Assembly (NCBI GenBank): GCA_963825625.1
Contig: CAWGUF010000032.1
Span: forward strand, 73,930-137,929
Length of the DNA: 64,000 bases
From: CAMDPA01 sp963825625
GTDB taxonomy: Bacteria; Pseudomonadota; Alphaproteobacteria; Rhizobiales; Hyphomicrobiaceae
Reading direction: 5' to 3'
The notes beneath the pieces were generated by a model. The model did not search any database. It was given only the letters and a program-made list of their open reading frames with translations, and was not told where the DNA came from. Of this stretch, positions 29,101 through 37,176 are shown in pieces. The translations under genes were made by a program, and so were the position numbers. How positions within the stretch are numbered: the first letter of the stretch is position 1; each line of letters begins with the position of its first letter.

Positions 29101-30066
29101 TTCGACATCGCCGAGCGCGGCGGCATGCGGCCGTTCCTCGCCGACTGCGAGATCGAAAGCGCCTGGCTGCGGCTGGCCGCTTCGAGCCCGTCCGCCGAGG
29201 ACCTCACCGCCGCCGCCGCTGCCATCGAGCGCGCCGCCGCCATCGTCGCCGCCACCGGCTATCACCGCCGCGACCCCGATCTTTCCTTGGCGCGGGCGGG
29301 GGTGTGCCTTGCGCGCGGGGAGCATGCACAATCACGCCTCCACATCGACGACCTCGTCGCGGCCATGCGGGCGCACAACCTGTGGGGCTTCCTGCCGCAT
29401 CTGGAGTGCCTCGCCGGGCAGCACGGCCTCTACCGCGACGACGCCCCGCCGGGGCTGGCACTCGGGCGCCTGCTCGCCGCGCTGCGCACCGAGCGCGCCG
29501 CGTTCGACAAGGACGCAGACGCCGCGTTCGAGGACGCGCGCAAGGTTCGCCGTGCCGACGGCCTCGACGACGACGTCATCGACGCCCGCCTCGCCGATCC
29601 GGAGTTTCGGTCGCGTCTCAATGCCGCTCTGGTCGGCAGCGGCTACAAGCCCCTCGACGACACACCTATCGAGGAGCAGCGCAACGACGCGCGGAACTAC
29701 ATTCTGAACGTCGAACGCAAACAGTCAGGGGCCGAGGGCGAGGCCGACGCCCCGCCCCCGCTGCCAGACGCCATGGTCGATGCCATGCTTGCCGATGCCG
29801 GTATCCGCGATGCGCTGACCAAGCTCTACAAGGACAACGACCTCGACACGCCGTTCGAGCAGATCCCGCGCGAGATGCACGCCCGCATCCTCGCCAAACT
29901 GGTGGCCGACGGCGTGATCAACGTGGAGGAGAAACCAGCCGACACTCCTCAGCCGCCGCCCGCCGCCGCTCCACCGCCACCGCCCGCTCAAGGCCAGCCG
30001 CAGCAGTCCGGCGGCGTCCTCTCCCGCCTGTTCGGCCGCTGGATGCGACGCAATCGGCAGGACTGA
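26183..30066 (+). CDS. TIR-STAND-repeat protein (innate-immunity type), one frameshift
   Basis: Restored length is about 1,294 residues. Residues ~9-125 form a TIR domain (KVFISYQRADVALAERL) with the NADase-type Glu in WVRHE (about residue 81). An NB-ARC/STAND ATPase follows, with Walker A AAGGTGKTALANAF (about 184-197), Walker B LLILDGIEP (about 267-275) and the TTR sensor in LLVVTTRLP. After a winged-helix region there is a long helical/TPR-like solenoid (about 620-1,150), ending in a Pro-rich tail. The frame breaks once near 28,212-28,222, and SEVYWPRIARGNEGFAV resumes in the next frame; length is 3n+2, so one base is missing. The start is GTG at 26183, 8 bases after GGGGAG. TIR-STAND proteins of this form sense phage and deplete NAD; that role is inferred. 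Confidence 0.82.
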
Positions 30067-30068
30067 AC

Positions 30069-30224
30069 CGTCATGGCCGATCCGCGGATTTGCGAAGCAA
30101 ATCCAAGGGACCTGTCGGCCATCCACGCAGCTCTCCGCCAATGCGGTGCTGGCGGCAACTTGCCGTGGATGGCCGCCGGTTCCCGGACCTCGGCTCATCG
30201 CCTCGGCCCGGCGCGGCCATGACG
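30069..30224. repeat. Nested inverted repeat element (REP/MITE-like)
   Basis: Outer arms CGTCATGGCCG (30069-30079) and CGGCCATGACG (30214-30224) are perfect complements. Inside are a hairpin GGATTTGC/GCAAATCC (30086-30104) and a 12-bp inverted repeat CGGCCATCCACG/CGTGGATGGCCG (30116-30127 and 30164-30175). The layout matches intergenic palindromic elements of Rhizobiales. It lies directly after the TIR-STAND stop and before the convergent mutT. Confidence 0.8.
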
Positions 30225-30292
30225 TGTGTTTTCAGGCCGCGGCTGGAACATTCGCTTGCCGAGGCTCGCGACGGCGAGGATGGCGGCGCTTC

Positions 30293-30700
30293 TCATCCCA
30301 GCAGATCAATCAGATACGGCACCATCGGCAGGTCGGCGGGCGGCATCGGATACTCGCGCAGGCGGCTCGCTCGCACCCACTTCACGCGCTGGCCCTCGCG
30401 CGGGGTGATGTCACCCTCCCAGGTGTTGCACAGGTAGAGCGGCATCAGCAGGTGGAAGTCGTCGTAGGAATGGCTGGCGAACGTGAACGGGGCCAGACAC
30501 TCGCGGCAGACCTCGATGCCAAGCTCCTCCTGCAGCTCGCGCACCAATGCCTCCTCCGGCGTCTCGCCAGGATCGACCTTGCCGCCGGGAAACTCCCACA
30601 GGCCGGCCATGGATTTACCCGCCGGCCGTTCCGCGATCAGCACGCGGCGGTCGACGTCGGTCAGCGCTACGGCGGCAACGAGGACGATGGGTTTGGACAT
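30293..30700 (-). CDS. mutT: Nudix (8-oxo-)dGTP diphosphatase MutT
   Basis: This 135-residue enzyme would hydrolyse oxidised nucleotides such as 8-oxo-dGTP. The Nudix box is complete, from GGKVDPGETPEEALVRELQEE through LGIEV. The start MSKPIVLVAAVAL at 30700 fits the family. Its upstream frame would run through the 30718-30801 palindrome and is not used. It is convergent with the TIR-STAND gene. Confidence 0.9.
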   Translation of the reverse strand: MSKPIVLVAAVALTDVDRRVLIAERPAGKSMAGLWEFPGGKVDPGETPEEALVRELQEELGIEVCRECLAPFTFASHSYDDFHLLMPLYLCNTWEGDITPREGQRVKWVRASRLREYPMPPADLPMVPYLIDLLG

Positions 30701-30717
30701 GGCCTGATCCGTTCGGC

Positions 30718-30801
30718 AAAATTCGGGACAGCTCGATTTACGGTGCATGTAGCGCGTCACGCCGGATCGGCGGATCGATAAATCGAGCTGTCCCGAATTT
30801 T
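30718..30801. repeat. Perfect 23-bp inverted repeat
   Basis: 30718-30740 and 30779-30801 are perfect reverse complements (left arm begins AAAATTCGGGACAGC) around a 38-base loop. It sits 17 bases upstream of the mutT start. A related half-site, AAAAAATTCAGGACA, occurs at about 18785, just after the DUF2235 gene, which suggests a family of genome repeats. Confidence 0.9.
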
Positions 30802-30908
30802 TGGCCCGAATTTTTGGCAACCACGCTTGCGCACGCGAGGCGACCGGCATATAGTTAGGCACCCTAATCAAGTGCCGGCAGTCCCTCGCGACGCCCAGGA
30901 GGAAACCG

Positions 30909-31957
30909 ATGCAGCAAACCAGCCCGACGACTGACGCCGCCACCCGCGAGAGGTTCTACAAGACGCTGGCGCCGCAAGCGCTGGCGCCGCTGTGGGAGGT
31001 TCTGAAGGGCCTCGTGCCGCCCGAGCCCAAGAGCAAGGCGGCCGCGCACGTCTGGAAATACGCGCAGGTGCGTCCGCTGCTGATGGAAGCCGGCGGCATC
31101 GTCACCGCCGAGGAGGCGGAGCGGCGCGTGCTGGTGCTGGAGAACCCGGCGCTGCCCGGCCAGTCGCGCGATCACGCCGTCGATCTATGCCGGCGTGCAG
31201 CTCGTCATGCCGGGCGAGATCGCGCCGGCGCACAAGCACACGGCCTCTGCCCTGCGCTTCGTGCTGGAATCGGACGGCGGTTACACCTCGGTTGCCGGCG
31301 AGCGCACGTACATGAAGCGCGGCGACTTCGTGATCACGCCGAACGGCGCCTGGCACGACCATGGGCAGGAGAAGCAGTCGCCGATCATCTGGGTCGACGG
31401 CCTCGATCTGCACATGATCAACTTCTTCGAGTTCGGGCTTCATGGAGCACCACAACGAGAAGAGCCAGACGATCACCAAGGACGAGGGCTACTCGGTCTC
31501 GCGCTACGGCTCCGGCCTCGCCCCGCTCAATCAGGACTCGCCGTTCGGCCTGACCTCGCCGATCTTCAACTACACCTACGAGCGCAGCCGCGCGGCGCTG
31601 ATGGATACGGTTGGCCAGGGCGCCCCCGATCCGCACACCGGCTACGCGCTGCGCTACGTCAACCCGCTCACGGGGAGCTGGGCGATGCCGACGATCTCGA
31701 CCTGGCTCACCCACATGCCGAAGGGCTTCGAAAGCAAGGAAAGCCGCGCCACCGACGGCCGTACGGTTATCGTTGTCGAAGGCGAGATCACGGTCAACGT
31801 CGACGGCAAGGCGTTGGCGATGGGCGAGAGCGACATCGGCGTCATCCCAAGCTGGGCGTGGAACTCCGTTCGCGCCGAGAAGGATGCCATCTTCTTCACC
31901 TTCTCCGATCGCAGCGCGCAGGAGAAGCTCGGCATCTGGCGGGAGGAAAAGCGCTGA
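30909..31957 (+). CDS. Gentisate 1,2-dioxygenase (bicupin), two frameshifts
   Basis: Three frame pieces together give a ~350-residue bicupin. The first begins MQQTSPTTDAATRERFYKTL and ends ENPALPGQSR. After a shift near 31,170-31,190, AGVQLVMPGEIAPAHKHTASALRFVLES contains the iron site H-x-H. After a second shift near 31,440 the rest reads to ALAMGESDIGVIPSWAWNSV. The enzyme opens gentisate to maleylpyruvate. A MarR regulator follows in the same direction. AGGAGG upstream of 30909 supports the start. The indels are isolated, so sequencing error is likely. Confidence 0.82.
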
Positions 31958-31980
31958 GGCGCGGCGACGACACAAGCGCG

Positions 31981-32481
31981 ATGGCAAAACCCGCCTCCGC
32001 AACGCCTTCGGCGCCGGCGACGCGCTCCCCGGTGCCTCACGACAGTGGCGCGGTGCTTCCCGATGATCTGGTGGGCTACCGGCTGCGGCGGGTGCACGCC
32101 GGCTTCGTGGAGGCCTGGCGCACGTTCTGGGCTGCCGAAGGCTTGAGCCTGACGCCGGTGCAGGGCGGCATCCTGATGCTGATTGCCAGCCGACCGGGCC
32201 TCACGCAGACCGAGCTCGCCCGCCGCCTGCAAATCGAGACGCCGACGCTGTCCGAGCAGGTCAAGCGGCTGGTCGAGGCCGGGCTGGTGGACCGCGAGGC
32301 GCTGCCGGGCGACCGCCGGGCCAGCGCGCTCGTGTTGTCGACCGAGGGCGAGGCGGCCGTCCGCTTGATCTCCGAACGCATCGCGGCACAGGAGGCTGCG
32401 GCACTCGCCCCGTTGACCGAGCGCGAGCGGCTTCAGCTCTCCGACCTGCTGGGCCGGGTGCTGGCGGCACGCGGCGAGTGA
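31981..32481 (+). CDS. MarR family transcriptional regulator
   Basis: This 166-residue protein has a winged helix-turn-helix at about residues 60-130. LTQTELARRLQIETPTLSEQV is the recognition region and LVDREALPGDRRASALVLS the wing with its D-x-R motif. A ~35-residue low-complexity N-terminus precedes it. It lies 24 bases after the gentisate dioxygenase, so it probably regulates that pathway in response to a phenolic ligand. Confidence 0.87.
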   Translation: MAKPASATPSAPATRSPVPHDSGAVLPDDLVGYRLRRVHAGFVEAWRTFWAAEGLSLTPVQGGILMLIASRPGLTQTELARRLQIETPTLSEQVKRLVEAGLVDREALPGDRRASALVLSTEGEAAVRLISERIAAQEAAALAPLTERERLQLSDLLGRVLAARGE

Positions 32482-32620
32482 GCGGGATTGCCGGGCGCTG
32501 CCGTCGCGGTGCAGGGGTGCGTTGGCGGGCCACCATCGGAGCGGTTGCAACTTCGGCGCATCGCTGCTAGATAGCCGTTCACTCGGCTGCGTCGCTCGTG
32601 CGGCGGGCCCGATTCCGGAT

Positions 32621-32694
32621 TGGGGAATCGTCTAATGGTAGGACAGCGGACTCTGACTCCGCCAGTCTAGGTTCGAATCCTAGTTCCCCAGCCA
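32621..32694 (+). tRNA. tRNA-Gln (CTG anticodon)
   Basis: The acceptor stem TGGGGAA/TTCCCCA is complete. The anticodon stem GCGGA/TCCGC holds loop CTCTGAC with anticodon CTG (Gln). The T arm is TAGGTTCGAATCCTA and CCA is encoded at the 3' end. It is the last intact gene before the alphaproteobacterial half ends. Confidence 0.95.
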
Positions 32695-32985
32695 AATTTC
32701 AATGAAATTGCGTGGCAAGCGCAGGGGACCTACGCGCTCCGCTGCCTCCCGATGGGGAGGGAGGCGTGATGCCGGGCACATCTGATTTGGGTGTTGCGAA
32801 GTGCGTGCAGGGGGCCCGCATATCGAGCACGGGTTGCATCGGAAATTGATGGCTCTCATCGCTTGGCGAAACTCTGCGTGCCTCGCAGCGCCCGACGACG
32901 ACTGGCATGCCTGCGGACAGCAACGTCGTGGTCATGTGTGTTATCCTGGAAGTAGGTACCGTTCGTATTGGAAGCAGGAGAAGGC

Positions 32986-33165
32986 ATGCTCAAGGGCTAC
33001 TGGATTCCGCATCTGGATGTTCCAGACATGGACAAGTTCCAAGCTTACCGCACCACCGCGGACGCGTGGCACCAGACCAATGGTTCGCAGCTGTTGGCGC
33101 GCGGCGGGCGCCGCGAGGTCATGGAAGGAAAGATGCGCGCCCGCAATGTGCTGCGCGAGTACACT
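32986..33165 (+). pseudogene. DUF1330 protein, truncated at the chimeric junction
   Basis: About 60 residues remain, beginning MLKGYWIPHLDVPDMDKFQAY and reaching VLREYTSY, the N-terminal two-thirds of a DUF1330 (dimeric ferredoxin-like) protein. AGGAGAAGG lies 5 bases before the ATG. The conserved C-terminal part is absent because the sequence switches to pstC. Confidence 0.8.
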
Positions 33166-33172
33166 TCCTACG
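33160..33172. other. Chimeric junction between two genomes
   Basis: Upstream frame 1 encodes a DUF1330 protein and downstream frame 2 encodes a PstC C-terminus (TAILLSVARTLGETMAV). Neither gene is complete. No transposase, integrase or terminal repeat marks the boundary. Codon use, ribosome-site style and protein affinities change together here. Confidence 0.85.
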
Positions 33173-33439
33173 GCGATTCTTCTGTCGGTGGCGCGGACGT
33201 TGGGCGAGACGATGGCGGTCCTCCTGGCCACGGGCAACATGGCGGCCTTTACGGTGAACCCGCTTTCGTCGGTCCGGACGATGACGGCGACCATCGCCAT
33301 CGAGATGGGCGACGCCGTCTTCGGCGGCGAGCACTACCACGTCCTCTTCGCGTTGGGCGTGGTCTTGTTTTCGATAACTTTCTTTGTAAACCTCGCTTCC
33401 CAGGTTATTATGGACCGCTACGCGCGGAAGTTCAGGTAG
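33170..33439 (+). CDS. pstC: Phosphate ABC transporter permease PstC, C-terminal fragment
   Basis: The ~89-residue C-terminus of PstC reads TAILLSVARTLGETMAVLL, including the coupling-loop motif A-R-x-L-G-E-T, then IAIEMGDAVFGGEHYHVLFA and a final helix VVLFSITFFVNLASQVIMD, ending YARKFR. The N-terminal part and any pstS lie beyond the junction. pstA starts 8 bases later. Confidence 0.9.
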   Translation, partial: TAILLSVARTLGETMAVLLATGNMAAFTVNPLSSVRTMTATIAIEMGDAVFGGEHYHVLFALGVVLFSITFFVNLASQVIMDRYARKFR

Positions 33440-33446
33440 ATAAGAA

Positions 33447-34333
33447 TTGGCTAAGACGAGGAAGATTACGGTGCAGGCGGGTTTGACGCCCCGCCGGAGG
33501 GTAACGAACGCCGTTATGAAGCAGGCCCTCCGGGTCCTGACGTACGTGGTGGTGGCCGTGTTCGGCGGCATCGTGGTGTACATTTTCGTCCGGGCGTTGC
33601 CGGTCTTAAGTTGGACTTTCATTACGCAGCCGCCGCGCCACGGCATGTTGGAGGGGGGCGTCTCGACCTGTATTTACGGCACGATCGGTCTATTGATGCT
33701 GACGGCCACTTTAGCGGTGCCGTTGGGGGTGGCGGCCGCGGTCTACCTGAACGAGTTCATCGGCTGGGGCAAGCGGGCGCGCGTCGTGCGCGCGGCCGTA
33801 AACAACCTCGCCGGCGTGCCCTCCATCGTCTTCGGCCTCTTCGGCCTGGGCTTCTTCGTCGTATTCCTTCATATCGGCGCATCGCTGCTGGCGGCCTCGC
33901 TCACGCTCGCTATAGTGGTATTGCCGATAGTGATCGTCTCGACGGAGGAGGCGCTGAAGGCCGTGCCGCGCGATTACCGGCTGGGCTCGGCGGCGCTGGG
34001 CGCGACGCGGTGGCAAACGATCTCCAAGGTAACGCTGCCGCAGGCCGTTCCGGGTATCATCACCGGGACGATCCTGTCGATAGGCCGGGTGGCCGGCGAG
34101 ACGGCGCCCATACTCTTCACCGGCGCCGCGTTCTACCTCCCCCGCTTGCCGGACCATCCCCGGGAGCAGTTTATGGAGCTGTCCTATCACATCTTCGCGA
34201 TGGCGACGCAGGCTTCGGATATCACGAAGTCGACGCCTATAGCGTTCGCGACGGCCTTCGTCCTCCTGGCGCTCGTCTTCGCCTTCAACCTTATCGGGAT
34301 CCTGTACCGGGCCAAGCTTAGGAGACAGAAGGC

Positions 34334-34340
<7 letters not shown>
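33447..34340 (+). CDS. pstA: Phosphate ABC transporter permease PstA
   Basis: This 297-residue inner-membrane permease has six hydrophobic helices and the coupling-loop motif GAARW/E-A-A style seen as LGSAALGATRWQTISKVTLPQ. An early PVLSWTFITQPPRHGMLEGG segment is typical of PstA. The start is TTG at 33447 (MAKTRK); an alternative ATG at 33516 would shorten the basic N-terminus. It forms the phosphate channel with PstC. It overlaps pstB by seven bases. Confidence 0.94.
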
Positions 34341-35092
<752 letters not shown>

Positions 35093-35109
35093 GCCGGAGC
35101 GCGTCCGTA

Positions 35110-35826
35110 ATGGTTAAAGCTGAAGGTGACGTTATGACGCCGGAGAAACACTTTCACGAGGAGCTGGACGAGGTCAACGACATGCTGCTCGGCATGAGCA
35201 GCCTGGTGCTCGAAATATTCGACGACGCCGTCGAGAGCGTGTTGACCGACAACCCCGAACAGGCGCAGAAGGTTATCGACGAGCGCGGCCGCGTGGACAG
35301 CCTGGAGGTCGCCATCGAGGAGCGGTGTCTGGCGCTCATAGCGCTCCGCCAGCCGGTGGCCATAGACCTCCGCATGATAATAACGGCCGTCAACATTATT
35401 CGCGACCTGGAGCGCATCGACGACATCTCGATAGATATCTGCCAGGACGCGTTGGGCCTTCACGTATTGAAAAAGAAACCCGACACGCTGTTCGATCTTC
35501 CGTCCCTGGCCCGCGTATCCGCTTCTATGGTGCACGACGCCGTCCGCGCGTTCGTGAAGCGCGACCCGGCGTGGGCGCGCCGGGTGTGCGAGCGGGACGA
35601 CGAGGCCGACGACCTCGAGCGTAAGATATACCGCGACATCATAGCGTACGCCGAAAAGCACCCCGACGAGGTGGGCGGCTGCGTCCACCTCTTGACCATC
35701 GCCCGGGCGCTCGAGCGTATCGGCGACCACTCCACGAACATAGGCGAAATGGTAGTCTACCTGATGACGGCGAAGATAATTAAACACCATCATGACGTCG
35801 ACGTCGAGGAAGGCGCCGCCGCTTAG
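35110..35826 (+). CDS. phoU: Phosphate uptake regulator PhoU
   Basis: This 238-residue helical protein has the two PhoU repeats, each with the metal-cluster E/D-x3-D motif (DLRMIITAVNIIRDLERIDD and LLTIARALERIGDHSTNIGE). It represses phosphate-starvation signalling through the Pst transporter. The ATG at 35110 is used; a second at 35134 is possible. It is the last gene of the pst operon. Confidence 0.95.
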   Translation: MVKAEGDVMTPEKHFHEELDEVNDMLLGMSSLVLEIFDDAVESVLTDNPEQAQKVIDERGRVDSLEVAIEERCLALIALRQPVAIDLRMIITAVNIIRDLERIDDISIDICQDALGLHVLKKKPDTLFDLPSLARVSASMVHDAVRAFVKRDPAWARRVCERDDEADDLERKIYRDIIAYAEKHPDEVGGCVHLLTIARALERIGDHSTNIGEMVVYLMTAKIIKHHHDVDVEEGAAA

Positions 35827-35837
35827 GGGGTGGCCTG

Positions 35838-35905
35838 AAAGCCGGCGCGGCGTTCGCCGCGTCGCGGAAATCAGCGCCGTAAGCGGCGCTTTCGCGTCGG
35901 CTTTT
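35838..35905 (+). terminator. Branched terminator-like structure after phoU
   Basis: An outer stem AAAGCCG (35838-35844)/CGGCTTT (35898-35904) encloses two hairpins: CGCGGCG-TT-CGCCGCG (35846-35861) and AGCGCCG-TAAG-CGGCGCT. Four T residues follow. It is three-way-junction-like rather than a simple hairpin, so it may act as more than a terminator. Confidence 0.6.
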
Positions 35906-36122
35906 ATGCGCCAAAAATACGGCCCTTTAAAATTCCTACGCCATTATGGCGCATTGTCCATTTCGCTAAAAAACGGTTCTCGGCGTTTTTAGGGCCGGCC
36001 GGGGCGTCGCGGGGGCGATTTAGGTATTGATTTCGGTGATAAAATGTTATCATGACGCCTTTAGCAACGTGGCATATATTTTGCTCGAATAAGAAATGGA
36101 ATAATTCGTGCGGCGATTTATC

Positions 36123-37025
36123 ATGACGAATCCATTGGCATTGGTAGTTGACGACGACTTCGCGGTCAGGAGCGCGTTGTGTGAGTTTCTGGCGCACGAG
36201 GCGGTTGACGCCGAGGAGGCGGCGGACGGCGTAAAGGGCCTGGACCTGGTCAAGGCCGCGGACGCCGATCTGGCGTTTTTGGACCTCCAGCTGCCGCTGC
36301 TCGACGGCCTGTCTTTGCTTAAGATAGCCAAGGAACTCCGGCCGTCGCTGGCGGTGGTTATGATGAGCGGCCTGGCGTCGTCGTCGGATATTATTTCGGC
36401 TATGGAACACGGGGCCCACGCCTTCGTAACGAAGCCGTGGGACCTGGAGCGTTTGGAAAAGATAGTACGGGAAATTTTAACCAAAAATTTACCGCGAGGA
36501 TATCGCGCCATACGGATCTCGACGGCGGCCGCCGACGGCCGGGGGGAGCCGGGCGCGGAAGAGAAAGGAGGGGAGAAGGATATGGCGATCGTGAGGTGGA
36601 GCCCGTTCAGGGATCTGGTGGGGATACAGCAGGAGGTTAACCGCCTCTTCGACGACCTGATGACGCGCCGCGCCGATACGGGCGCCGAAGGCGTTATGTG
36701 GATCCCGGCGGTGGACGTCGCCGAAACCGGGGACACCGTCAGCGTAAAGGTCGAGGTGCCGGGCGTGAAGAAGGACGATATCAAGATATCGGTGACCAAC
36801 AACGTCCTGACGGTGCGCGGCGAAAAGAAGATGGAGAAGGAAACGTCGGAGGAGAATTACCACCGCATCGAACGCGTGTACGGCAGCTTCGTCCGTTCTT
36901 TGGAACTGCCGACGGTGGTCCAGGCGGACAAAGTTAAAGCTTCTTTCAAGGACGGCGTCCTTTCCATCGTCCTTCCCAAGAGCGAGGAAGTCAAGCCGAA
37001 GGAAATCGCCATCGAGGGCGATTAG
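36123..37025 (+). CDS. Response-regulator receiver reading in frame into Hsp20
   Basis: Residues 1-120 form a receiver domain: acidic pocket DDD at 10-12, phosphoacceptor Asp54 in LAFLDLQLPLLDG, the switch Ser in MMSG, and Lys in TKPW. There is no output domain. A ~30-residue linker (AADGRGEPGAEEKGGEKD) continues without a stop into a complete Hsp20. Either this is a true receiver-chaperone fusion, or two genes whose separating stop was lost by an indel; a TAA lies in another frame right after EIL. The ATG at 36123 is chosen over GTG at 36108. Confidence 0.65.
   Translation: MTNPLALVVDDDFAVRSALCEFLAHEAVDAEEAADGVKGLDLVKAADADLAFLDLQLPLLDGLSLLKIAKELRPSLAVVMMSGLASSSDIISAMEHGAHAFVTKPWDLERLEKIVREILTKNLPRGYRAIRISTAAADGRGEPGAEEKGGEKDMAIVRWSPFRDLVGIQQEVNRLFDDLMTRRADTGAEGVMWIPAVDVAETGDTVSVKVEVPGVKKDDIKISVTNNVLTVRGEKKMEKETSEENYHRIERVYGSFVRSLELPTVVQADKVKASFKDGVLSIVLPKSEEVKPKEIAIEGD
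36564..36573 (+). promoter_or_regulatory. Strong internal ribosome binding site for Hsp20
   Basis: AAAGGAGGGG lies 8 bases before the ATG at 36582 inside the receiver-Hsp20 frame. This is near-perfect spacing, so Hsp20 is probably made on its own even if a fusion product is also made. Confidence 0.8.
36582..37025 (+). CDS. Small heat-shock protein Hsp20
   Basis: This 147-residue chaperone has a short N-terminal arm (MAIVRWSPFRDLVGIQQEVN). The alpha-crystallin domain begins WIPAVDVAETGDTVSVKVEV, with PGVKKDDIKISV and the A-x-x-x-G-V-L motif as KASFKDGVLSIVLPK, and the tail contains an I-x-I-like KEIAIEG. It holds unfolding proteins for DnaK, encoded 1.4 kb downstream. The internal start has an excellent ribosome site. 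Confidence 0.9.
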   Translation: MAIVRWSPFRDLVGIQQEVNRLFDDLMTRRADTGAEGVMWIPAVDVAETGDTVSVKVEVPGVKKDDIKISVTNNVLTVRGEKKMEKETSEENYHRIERVYGSFVRSLELPTVVQADKVKASFKDGVLSIVLPKSEEVKPKEIAIEGD

Positions 37026-37176
37026 AACCGGCCCGGTGGGGCGCGGCGTGCCGCGCGGCGGCGTTCGGCGGGCGCCGAAGCGTAAAATTAATGATACGAC
37101 TATAAAGTTAACGTGAAATCGATTCGGCAATTGTTCTTTGGCTTTTCTATTTAGTCGAATTTAAAAGAAGGAGTTT

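Noticed and set aside
32695..32985. Integration site next to tRNA-Gln
   Set aside because: tRNA genes often serve as attachment sites, but no integrase or repeated tRNA 3' end was found, and the half changes 470 bases later inside another gene.
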